A stretch of DNA of 64,000 bases from Nitrospira sp. (lineage in GTDB: Bacteria > Nitrospirota > Nitrospiria > Nitrospirales > Nitrospiraceae), in contig CP126121.1 in NCBI GenBank assembly GCA_030123625.1, forward strand, positions 3,512,179 through 3,576,178. The letters are read 5' to 3'. This document shows positions 50,383 to 60,168 of this stretch, piece after piece. The translations under genes and the position numbers were made by a program. Position 1 is the first letter of the stretch. The number at the start of each line of letters is the position of its first letter. A model generated the notes under the pieces. That model was not told the origin of the DNA, did no database searches, and saw nothing but the letters and a program-made list of their open reading frames with translations.

Positions 50383-50862
50383 TCATGTAGTACTGGTATT
50401 AAGACTGCTTTGTACTGTGCTGTGTCCTTCTTTCATACGAATTATGGCAGCGATTTTCATTGCTGCCAGATCAGGGTCTTCGTGTTCCCATATTCTGACT
50501 GCGTGCCATCCCACTAGATGGAGTCGCAGTATCGTGTCACGGTCTCGTCGGCGATTGGCATCAATCTTTTCGGACCACCATCTCCGGTTTGCTTTCGGAA
50601 CAGTTCCGTGAACAGAACAGCCATGCCAAAAGCATCCATCGACAAACACCGCAACTTTGGCGCGCCTAAAAATAATGTCAGCTGTTCGGTTCAGTTCTTT
50701 GATTACTCGCTGATGAACTCGGTATCGCAAACCCAGGCGATAGAGGCTAGAGCGAAGCCTCATTTCTATAGGCGTGTCTCTTTGAGGTGTAGCGCGCATT
50801 CTTGCCGTGGCGGTTCGCGAAGATGAAAGGGGCAGGGTACAAGGACCATTTTTAGTGCTCAA
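50383..50862 (-). CDS. vsr: Vsr-type very-short-patch mismatch endonuclease
   Basis: The protein has the complete Vsr core: RMRATPQRDTPIEMRLRSSLYRLGLRYRVH, ADIIFRRAKVAVFVDGCFWHGC (with the metal-binding Asp and the His), HGTVPKANRRWWSEKI, and NRRRDRDTILRLHLVGWHAVRIWEHE. Vsr nicks next to T in T:G mismatches that arise when 5-methylcytosine deaminates, so it normally protects a cytosine methyltransferase site. It overlaps the methyltransferase gene by 11 nt; the TTG at 50862 is the furthest start, and the protein may start slightly later. This links it to the same operon. Confidence 0.92.
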   Translation of the reverse strand: MSTKNGPCTLPLSSSRTATARMRATPQRDTPIEMRLRSSLYRLGLRYRVHQRVIKELNRTADIIFRRAKVAVFVDGCFWHGCSVHGTVPKANRRWWSEKIDANRRRDRDTILRLHLVGWHAVRIWEHEDPDLAAMKIAAIIRMKEGHSTVQSSLNTSTT

Positions 50863-52015
50863 GGGATTTTGCTTTCATACGCTTGAGATGATAGGCAACA
50901 CTTCCTAGAAATCCTGGATGGAAATGCAATTTGCTCGCTCTCGCTCGAGTCAGGAAACCTTCCGTTGCGCGGGCTGAGAGGTCCTTTGTTGGAAATTTGA
51001 GAAACTGCTCAAGTAAAGGGGCCATTTTTCGCATTGGCCACTCACTTAAATCTAATTTATAGCGCTTCCCCTTATGCCCCCATCCCGCCTTTGCCCAATC
51101 GTTTGGATCTTGGACTTCCAGCTCTTTCAGGTACCGTCCAGGATTTAAGAGTCGTTGTCCAACCCACTTTGCAACCGGCACGCTCAGCGCATTACCGACG
51201 AGCTGCCATCGTAATCTGTGGGGAAAAGCCGCACCACAAATATCAGGGTCCGTCCACCCGTGGGGAAGTCCTTGCAATCGCTCTGCATCCCTGATGTTTG
51301 GCACTACAATGGACCGAGATCGCGGGAACCAGATCGCTGGAGGAGAGGGAATGGAAAGCTTAGAGCCCTTCTTTAGCGCAGGGATAGCATTCACTGCCCA
51401 TCCTAGGCCCTTGTTTCCTTCTGTCCAATAAAAACCGCATGCAACATTGCTACTGTGACTGTCATTCTCACTGTTATCACAATAGTTTGCCTCATCGCTC
51501 AGGAGTACAGGGCGAGGATCATCGGCGTTCGAGGCTAATATGAGTACTCTTTTCCGACGCTGCGGCAACCCAAAGGCTCTTGAATCAACCACTCGATAAG
51601 CCCAAGTGTAACCTAGATCTTCAAGCCTCCTCGTGATGTACCTCATCGCCCGCCCTCGATGGAGCTCGATCATGAAAGGCACATTTTCGAGAAGAATCCA
51701 GCGCGGCGCGTTCCCAGGTAAAGCAGCAATACGGAACACTTCCCGTATCAATTTTGATTCGCCAGCATGGATTCCCTTGGTCCGACCTGCCTGACTCAAG
51801 TCCTGACATGGAAAACCTGCGCACAGTAAGTTGACTTTGGGAATGCGACGAAGATGACAAATGTCTTTTGTTAATGGAGTGTCAGGAAATCTATGCCGCA
51901 ACACACTTGCGGCGGCTGGTTCAATTTCACACAGCAATTCCGGGAAGAAACCTGCCTGGCTCAAGCCTCGTTCAAATCCTCCTATTCCAGCGAAGAGTCC
52001 AACCGTAGTATTCAT
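50852..52015 (-). CDS. druM: DNA (cytosine-5-)-methyltransferase, DruM-like
   Basis: The 387-residue enzyme has the C5-methyltransferase motifs in order: FAGIGGFERGL (SAM binding), GFPCQDLSQAG (catalytic Pro-Cys), LLENVPF (Glu-Asn-Val), PQRRKRVLIL, then a target-recognition region and the RLQGLPHGW ... QLVGNALSVPVAKW end. It would methylate cytosine at an unknown site and so mark self DNA. ATG 52015 has AGGAAA upstream. It lies 73 nt after the helicase gene and overlaps vsr, the layout of a cytosine-methylase-bearing type II Druantia operon. The symbol is given by context. Confidence 0.85.
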   Translation of the reverse strand: MNTTVGLFAGIGGFERGLSQAGFFPELLCEIEPAAASVLRHRFPDTPLTKDICHLRRIPKVNLLCAGFPCQDLSQAGRTKGIHAGESKLIREVFRIAALPGNAPRWILLENVPFMIELHRGRAMRYITRRLEDLGYTWAYRVVDSRAFGLPQRRKRVLILASNADDPRPVLLSDEANYCDNSENDSHSSNVACGFYWTEGNKGLGWAVNAIPALKKGSKLSIPSPPAIWFPRSRSIVVPNIRDAERLQGLPHGWTDPDICGAAFPHRLRWQLVGNALSVPVAKWVGQRLLNPGRYLKELEVQDPNDWAKAGWGHKGKRYKLDLSEWPMRKMAPLLEQFLKFPTKDLSARATEGFLTRARASKLHFHPGFLGSVAYHLKRMKAKSLEH

Positions 52016-52088
52016 GGCTTTTCCTAGAGGCTCTGATTGAGTGGTGGAGGCGATTCTATCTCATTTGTCCTTGAAACTCGAGACATAG

Positions 52089-55000
52089 CTATACTCGAGA
52101 AAAGTTTCGGCGAAGTCTTTCCCGTTCGGTAACCTGCCGCCTCGATAACTCGAATGTATCGCTGAATTCGACACGGCCACCCAACTCCCGAATCGCTTCA
52201 GCCAGAATCCCTGTGGGATTGCCAATGTTCCACAGGGGATGGACCACCATCACCCATTGAGAACGTGTCCGTTCGAAACGAAATGCGGTTAGTTGCCCTA
52301 CTTTTACGACCTCCCCACCGGTTCCATAGTTTGCAATGAGGTCATTCGCATACTGTTCTGCTAATTGTGGCCAGTCGGATAACGAGTGACTTGTCTGAAA
52401 GGCTCCGTCGAGACCGCAGTTGAACTGATCGTTTTCCATGCCTTCTAAAAAGCTGAGACCTAGTCGCCAGTCTAATAAACCATGATAAGGTTGGTTGCCA
52501 TATCGCTGAAGACAAAAATAGCAGGATTGGTCACATTGCTCTGCATGGTTCAAACCTTCCTTGGTACTTCTGTATTCGCTTAAAGGAAACGCCGAGGGAT
52601 CTTTCACGATTGACCTGGTCAAATTGACGACCATAGGATCGCCATTATCTATTGTGGCCAGGCGCTCGCAGAAACCGGAGCCGTTGACTAGATGATCAGT
52701 GATTTGGAGTACCGGAATCATGCCCTCTGTAGAAATCTGTATTCTGGGGTCTACGATATCGAATTCCTCTGGATCGATATCCAGATCAAGAGCTGCACGA
52801 TGAACGAGTATGAAAGTCGCTGATAGAGCCGCAGCTCGCACAGATGTAACATGATTCGCTCCACTAACCCGTTCAAGCTGAAGGCTCCTTGGCACCTTTC
52901 GTACCGAGATAAGTAAAGAATCGGTCGTTTTCGGAGCTGCTAGCCAGAAATTTCGTCGAGAAATACCGTTTGGGTCTGGCTGGTACCCATTTTGAGGAAC
53001 CAAATCGGCAGCGACATATTGATTAGTTAGACGAGTATGCCGGAGTCCCGGAATTTGGTGGTTATAAACATCCGCATTGAACCCTCCTGCCACAGCGGGG
53101 GTTGAAGTGTTACGATTCAAACGATACGTTCTTGCTTGCCGTAAGAAGTCAAAACTGAGATTAGAGGTCGTGTACTTGAGCCGCAATTCACGGTATTCCG
53201 CAGTAATGGAACGATGTTTTGAGCCAACCCTTACGTTGTCATCGATGGGACCAGGTTGTAAATCAGTTCTAAATCCGGCTGGTGTACTACATTCGCCAAT
53301 CAAGTCGGTTGGCATAGAGAAAGCACATGTGCTGCAAGTTGGAGCAACTGGCATGGCCTCAAACCTATGCCAACTACCGCAGTTGCTGCATTGGAGCAAC
53401 CAAAAGGCATCTCCCAATGCTGGACACCACGGAGTGATATCTCTTGATGCGTTCCAAGAACCTGGTCTGAAAGATTCTTCAAGAGTTCCAGTGAAACCTA
53501 TTGAGAGATGTTGCATTTTGTCTTTGATAATCGTGGCACCGGGGGCAAATTCAAAAATCGCCAAGTCCAAATCTCTATCGATCGTACTCCATTGACGTTG
53601 GTTTTCTTCACCTTGGCGCGTGGCGACATAAAGATTCCGGACGCGAGTTGGCATTCCAAACATAGGGAGCAAACCTGCCTCTGCTAGCGTATGTGCAAGA
53701 CCCTCTCGTACATCGTTTGCGAGAAAATCGCGCGCATGTCGGATTTCCTCAATGACATCATCTGGACTCAAGTCTTGGACTAGTTCACTTGTTTGCAGCT
53801 CCAAATCAGCAGTAAGGACCTCGGAAAACCTATTTCTATCATTAATAGTTGCATTAAGCTCATGCCTCAGGCGCGATTCCCAATTTTGGACAGTGTCGAG
53901 ATAATCCTGTGTTGGGATAAATTCACCATGAATGTCAGGGGCGGCATCATCGCCAGGGTAAGGAGAGCCGGTGCTGCGACACTGGGTCCGGATGTTCTCA
54001 AACGCTCGCGCCAACCAAGCCTTACGCAAGAGCCGACGCGCAATTATTGCTTGGCGTTTTGTCAAAAACGGCGCTGGAGGTGGGTCGCCTGTAATTCGAG
54101 CTGGATTTCTAAAGTAGTAAAGATCATGACTCTTGCTACGACAAATAGTGCTAACAAAAGAATAGGATTGGCCACGGCGGCCCGCTCGACCAACGCGTTG
54201 CTGGTAATTGAATCGCTGAGGTGGCATGTTTGCTTGAAAGACTGCCTGGAGCGGACCTATATCTATTCCAACTTCCATAGTCGTCGTCACGGCTAATAGA
54301 TCGATGAGCCTAGCCTCCTCTTCTATTGTGGATTCAGCAGAAAACAGTATTCCTTTAAATCGTCGCTGACGTTCTGCAGGATCATCCGTTTGTCCTGTCA
54401 GTTCTTCGCATCTAACCCTGAAGACCGGTTCTTTTCTCGTCACTCTCTTGCCCAAGAAATTGGTTCGCCGGATTTCACTCACTGATCCCACTGGTGTACC
54501 GAGTGGCCCCCAACATCGAGTACAAACACTGGCACCATCATGTAAATGGACACGGCCACATCGGGGACATCGCCAATAAGGATCATTCTGGTCAGGAATC
54601 CTTAGGCTCAGGCAGCCGGTGTGTAATATTCCGCCTGCATGTCTTTGAGAGTTTAGAATTGACAGCACCCGATCTAACTCAGCTCTAGCAGCTTCATCAC
54701 TGCCCAGTGCAGCCAATGCAAATTTGTATACGCGCTCCGTAGGTCCTATTTCTTGTGGACCAGACCAATCCTTTGGTAGCTCATCATAAGGACTCTCATT
54801 GATCCGATATGAATCCCCTAGGACGCGAACATAGGCCGCGATGACGTTTTGGTCAACAATGTCGTGAACGGCAGATAACGGAACTGTCGGGTACCCCAAC
54901 CCCGTTTCCTCCAAAGAGAAATATGTCTTATTGAAGACGGTTTGTGCGATTGTCTCCATGGACTGCCTAACGATTTCTCGGCGCACATCATCGACGTCGG

Positions 55001-58000
55001 TTCGATGATTTGGCATATCTTTCCAGTCGATTCCTGAAGGACTTGTTCGAAAAAACTTATACCAGTCATAGCGTACGTCACCGATACGAAACTTTCTCAT
55101 TCCGGTTTCATCCACTGGATGCACACCAAGCTGGACGAAGCGACGCAGGTACGGCTTCAGTACTGACCTGTCTGGTAGCAGCCCCTGAAACTCGGGGTTG
55201 TCTGGAGTTTCTACTATCTGCGAGATAGGAATCGTGGGGGTCATCGGCTGCTTTGAGGAGCGCCCGTAGCCGTTTGCCCTCCGCCTGTAAGTCATCTAAC
55301 CTTGGATCATCGTTTTCCGTCGCCTTGATTGTTTCTGCCTTGTTCTTCTCATATGCTGAGCGCAATTCCTCCCGGCCTGGTCTACTCCTAATAGTTTCAT
55401 TAATCGTATCGATTAGGATCTGCCTTGCTAAATCCTCGTGATGCCTACGTTCTATGTCGAGGGCTGCTTTTGCAGCGTCCTGACGGCTATCCGAGAATGA
55501 TACCAATTTGGGATTGTTCGTAACCTTGTGAAGGAGTTCGAAAATCTCCGTTACGAATAGTTGAGTTGTTTTGGAAAAACCAGTTCGAAAGTTTCGAATG
55601 GGAGATAATCGGTAGCCTTTTTTTCTAAACTCGTAGCTGATTCCGCAAGAGGGGCATGCATATGGGACGCAGGAACCGGGATCAGTGGATGTCCGTCGAT
55701 GCCTATCTCGGACTTCACGTCGTTCATAAAAATAACCGTGCATCTGAGTTTCATCTTGCCAGGGGTCCATCCTATTGTTCGCCAGTCTCACCATTCCGGT
55801 TATGGGATCGAGTGAGGCGCGGCGCCAATCCCCCACATTTTGACCCGCAGGCATAGGCTGCACATCACTTTTTGGCCAAAACACTCCAAAAGTCTCAGCA
55901 GTAAGATCTTCGAATAGTTGAGAAGATGCTGAATCGGGAAGTCCATCAAGATCGGGATCGACGGGCAATAACTCTAAGAGTGAGGAGCCAATCCTTCCAC
56001 CCTTCATTCCTGCAAAGAATAGTTCACCACAGCACTCACAATAAATGAGCTCAAGTAATCGCTGCTGCCTTCCACCAACATTCGAGAATCTCAGTCCTCG
56101 CTCAACCGTGAGAGGACCTATTATTTGATTGCCCCTCTTAGAAGTGTCTCCAAGGAGAGCCGGAGCGAAAAGCCCTTCGATACTTCTGAAGAAGAAATGG
56201 ATCCTAAACGATGTAGCCTCTATGATCGGGGCGCCTGGGAACCATGTTCTGTACAAGTCACCAAGTCCCCTCAGAAGGAGAATGCCTCGCAAGGCACGGG
56301 ATTCCAATTCCGATTGTTTGCCAAACAGTCGATCGCAAACAACGTCGGTGGGCGTTGCTGAGCGATCGCCGGTTTTGTGATGAAGACACGCCTTTTCGAG
56401 ATGTAAGCTCGCTACCTCAATACAAGCCTTCACGACGTTCGCAAGACTTGCATGCGCTAATTTAGGCGCCAGGTGGGTGCATAGATTTCGCCATGGTGTT
56501 TCGCTTGCCGTAGGATCTACGGGATAAGCGAGCGAGTCCCCCGGTCGTTGGTGTGCTGCAAGAAAATCTGCAAAGTACTCTGGCTTCAGAATACCGTCTG
56601 GTAACGCCAAGCGGACCGCCTTGCCTGGAAGGATACAATTTCGCCAATCTTCTTTTGACCTTTTCGCCGTTTGGTTTGGCTCATTCCAGGTTCCGTTCGA
56701 ACCAAAAAAATCCCAGAGATATTGCAGACTAATCTCTCCTGCCTGACCTTCCAAGGGCAGAGAGGCACTAGATGCCAGTATCCGAAGTTTGTGTCTATGT
56801 CGAGGATCGTCAAGGCCTAATCGCTCGATGAGTAGACGTAGCAAAAAGCTCACTTCTGTACCGGCGGAACCTCGTTGCAGGTGAAGCTCATCTAGTATCA
56901 GGAAGAAATACGAGTCTTCCCTGGACCGCAACCACTCTCGAGTTTTTCGAAAAATTGGTGAATCTACTTCTCTGGCCAACATGGCATTCAGCATGCTGGT
57001 ATTTGTGATCAAAACATCCGGTGGATGTTCTTGCATATCCCACCGACTCGTCATTTCGTTGCCATCAACGGAAGGGAACAAGAAAGTGGCTTCAGGATCG
57101 TCGTGATCGCGCGCAGCATCCTGGGTTCGCTGCATCTGGCAAACGGCTTTGAAAAGTTTCTTTAACTTCCTTTCACGACGTTTGTGCTCATCATCTCTTG
57201 GAGCTGGATCGTAGTGGTATCCTGTAGTTGGCGTAGCGGACGTGTACTTGCCTAAAAATATTCTGTTTCCTCTGAAAAACCTGTCCATGCATGAACGCGC
57301 CTGATCGGAATCTAGGGCATGTCGAAGCCTCGCCAATTGATCTTCGACGAGTGCATTCATAGGATAGAGGACAAGAGCTCGTACGGCTGCTGGGCGTCGT
57401 TCACCTTTCCGCTGAGCTGCGAATGGAGATCCTGTCGGATTACTTGCCAGGGGGCGATTCGGAAGTGCAGTGTAGCTTGGGAGTGGTTGTCCGTTACTAT
57501 CCTGCCACCATCGTTCTGATAGGAAGTTTTGATCTGGCGGCTCCCAGTTTATCCCTTCGCTAGCCAGCTTGGCGAAGACCGGCAAAAGAAAGGCTTCCGT
57601 TTTTCCTGATCCGGTCCCTGACGTAACAACTGACGGATTGCCAGCAGATATGCCTCTTTTGAGCATTTCAGCCTGATGCGTGTGCATTCCGTACTTCGCT
57701 TGAGGCAGTCCTTCCGCTTCTTTGGTGGGTTCGGCATCGAATAGACCGGACAACACCAAGTGAACGAACGCCTTGCGCTGACGTGAGTCTAGTCCCGGGA
57801 GGCGATCATCGGAGCCCTCGTGTACTAACTCATGTAGCTTGAAACCAACTGATTCATATCGGCTCAACGGCTCAATTATCGGTTCGGTAGCGAGTGATCC
57901 TGGAGATTCCAGCAATCTACGACGCTCACTTGCTACTCCAGGATCCCGAATGTAGAAGGCTGTCTCCAAATAACTGATGTAGAAATCCCTAATCCTGTTA

Positions 58001-58023
58001 AACGAGCCTAATGGGTCATACAT
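52089..58023 (-). CDS. druE: DruE-like giant helicase, reading frame broken once at C5
   Basis: Two frames together encode one superfamily 2 helicase of about 1980 residues. The first (ATG 58023, AGAGG upstream, 15 nt after the previous gene) has motif I GTGSGKT at 136-142, LVLYPMNALVEDQL, Walker B ILDELHL at about 376-382, a CECC/CPSC zinc pair and FSDSRQDAA, the start of the second RecA domain. The second has two Cys pairs (CPRCG, CTRCW), VGIDIGPLQ, the motif VI QQRVGRAGRRG and a C-terminal Cys cluster (CDQSCYFCLQRYGN) of the DUF1998/MZB kind. The switch is at a run of five C (coding strand; 55240-55236); removing one C joins DDP to TIPISQ and restores one frame. The interruption splits the helicase core, so either it is a mutation, an assembly error or recoding. 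DruE symbol is by size, motifs and context. Confidence 0.82.
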
Positions 58024-58038
58024 GCTGTCTTTTTCCTC

Positions 58039-60168
58039 TTAGTCTTCAGTAGAAGAAATACCCCACTTTTCGAAGAGACACATTGCTCTGTTCACGCTCT
58101 TGTCTTCAGAGATATCGATTGGCATGTTTCTAAGCATGGTGTTCGGATCGAGGCCGCGCGAGAGCAGACTTGGAATTAGGGCTATTTCTGCAAGGAGTTG
58201 TGCTTTCAGCTGCTCACTGGAAATAACATCGATCTTGTCTATGGCACTCGCCAGTTGCCGTACCATCCGACGTGATAGACCTGTCAGATCGAGATCCTTA
58301 GCCATATGAGTGGCCAACAGCATCGCATCCGAAGGACCCCCTTCTACTGAGCAGACCCAGTTGGCCCATAAATCGCGGGGCACCGCTGACACTGCTGATA
58401 TGTCTCCCTGACCAGTAGCGTTCATCTTTATGGAGGAGTTGGTTTTGCTTACGTCGATAAAAGTCGCATGTGTCCACATTTCACGCGACATCGGCAGGGC
58501 AAGTGGACTATCAATGATGATACCGGCTAGCAAGATGTTCCAAGGCAGTGAGCCAGATGAACACGCGTAAGAAACCGACTTCCTCGATGATAGCAGTTGT
58601 CCTTGGATAGCGGCGTAACTTCGTAGTAGTGGAAGTAGGACACTATCTAGTTGGCATAGATTGATGTGGTCGAGGACAAGAAGGAAAAGTCCCTTAGATT
58701 CCTTGGCCACATAAGCGACGTCTTCGATAGTGCCCGTGCCCAGTGAAGAAACTATAGGCAATTTCATGAGATCCAACGGAGATACCAATGAGGGGCCCAG
58801 CGTCCCCCAGCATAATCTTCCGCCGAAAAGGCAACCACTAAAAGCTTCTACGGCTTCCCTTGATCTTTCGCCATACATTATGGGAGCGAATCCTGCCGCC
58901 CATGATGCGAGCAACGCGGTAGCCAATTTTGGCGCAAGTCCAACTTGTTCAAGAGCTCTGTACATCGAGGGTATGATTTCTGTTGGACCTAAAGTTGTAG
59001 TATCAGGAGAATCTGTAATAGTGCGGGATGTTTCACTTGAGTGAATTTCTTTTACAGGCTTGCCTAGTGCAGCTCTTAGAACTGCAATGTCTGCCAAAAA
59101 TGAAGATGCGTCACGCGTTATATCCTGAAATTTCTGCTGTAACCGCTGATCGAAGCTTCCCAATGTCTCCTTCACGTGGCTTTCTGCAGAACTGATCTCT
59201 CTGCGCACTTCTTCTAGTCGGCTTTCTAGAGAAACTATTTGTTTTGCTTTTACATGGCGACTAGCTTCCAATTCATCGAGGACTGACCGATGTTTCTTTA
59301 TTGCACTTTGCGCCGCTTCTTCACCTGCCTTGGCAAGTTCCTCCTTCACCATCGGTAGCGATCGAAGGTCAGAAATGGCGTCTTCCGCCAAAGAAATGCT
59401 GGATAATGATTCTTGAGACAGTTTATTCAATCGCTTCAGTCGCTGTTTCTGAAGAAAGGTGAGAGTGGTTTTTTCTATGGCAGAACAGTAAGAGCTTATC
59501 AGTTTGTCGGTTAGTCTAGCTTTCTCAAAAATGGAAGGATCGAGGTCTTTTAGATCACGAATTACGCGCTTCAGAAATGTCATAACGGGAGAAAAATCTA
59601 CTTCGCCTACTTTTTTCTGCCATCCTTTCAATGGTAAGAATTGGTGGTGTTCCAAAGTTACCAAACACAGGTCCTTATCAGGACGATGGACTGTGAGAGG
59701 AGCTTCCAAGTGTTTTTCGTCTATAAAGAAACGATCATCACGAATGGTGAGGTCGAGTGGGCCGATCAATGATCCCGAACGGTCGCGAAATACTATTTTT
59801 TTGCTCAGAGCTGAACGAACCGGTAATCCTTCCTCAAGTAAATAAGCGCGGGCTTCTTCCAGGTCCTTGGCCTGAGGAATATCAATCAACTCAAGCGCCT
59901 GTGAGGGCGAGCCTTTTACTCGGTAATAGTCGTGATGTTCTTTCTCAGGAGAGAAGGTTGGTGAAGGTTCGATGTGAAAATACCATGCTGTATTGGTAGA
60001 TGCTTCGTGAGGCTGCCACCAACTAACGAGCCCGCAATTCAGGAATTCTTCACTTAACGGAAGCCATCGCGCCTTGTCGCTAGAAGCTTGGAATGATGGG
60101 CGAAGCCGTGCAGGACGCCCAGCCCTCTCACCTAACCGGTCGACCACCCCCAGATATGTCGATGCCAC
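58039..60168 (-). CDS. 709-aa ATPase-like Druantia component (DruG-like)
   Basis: Starts at GTG 60168 immediately after the previous TAA, with AAAGGAGGG as ribosome site inside the preceding codons. The N-terminal 200 residues form a domain of unknown fold (WWQPHEAS, LVTLEHHQFLPL). Residues about 255-375 are strongly helical and coiled-coil-like (SVLDELEASRHVKAKQIVSLE). The last 300 look like an ATPase fold: a Walker-B-like LFLLVLDHINLCQLDSVLLPLLR is clear, but no GxxxxGKS/T loop is present where it would be expected. It may be a degenerate ATPase or one acting with a partner. Assigned to DruF/DruG of type II Druantia from position; which of the two names applies is uncertain. Confidence 0.7.
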   Translation of the reverse strand: MASTYLGVVDRLGERAGRPARLRPSFQASSDKARWLPLSEEFLNCGLVSWWQPHEASTNTAWYFHIEPSPTFSPEKEHHDYYRVKGSPSQALELIDIPQAKDLEEARAYLLEEGLPVRSALSKKIVFRDRSGSLIGPLDLTIRDDRFFIDEKHLEAPLTVHRPDKDLCLVTLEHHQFLPLKGWQKKVGEVDFSPVMTFLKRVIRDLKDLDPSIFEKARLTDKLISSYCSAIEKTTLTFLQKQRLKRLNKLSQESLSSISLAEDAISDLRSLPMVKEELAKAGEEAAQSAIKKHRSVLDELEASRHVKAKQIVSLESRLEEVRREISSAESHVKETLGSFDQRLQQKFQDITRDASSFLADIAVLRAALGKPVKEIHSSETSRTITDSPDTTTLGPTEIIPSMYRALEQVGLAPKLATALLASWAAGFAPIMYGERSREAVEAFSGCLFGGRLCWGTLGPSLVSPLDLMKLPIVSSLGTGTIEDVAYVAKESKGLFLLVLDHINLCQLDSVLLPLLRSYAAIQGQLLSSRKSVSYACSSGSLPWNILLAGIIIDSPLALPMSREMWTHATFIDVSKTNSSIKMNATGQGDISAVSAVPRDLWANWVCSVEGGPSDAMLLATHMAKDLDLTGLSRRMVRQLASAIDKIDVISSEQLKAQLLAEIALIPSLLSRGLDPNTMLRNMPIDISEDKSVNRAMCLFEKWGISSTED

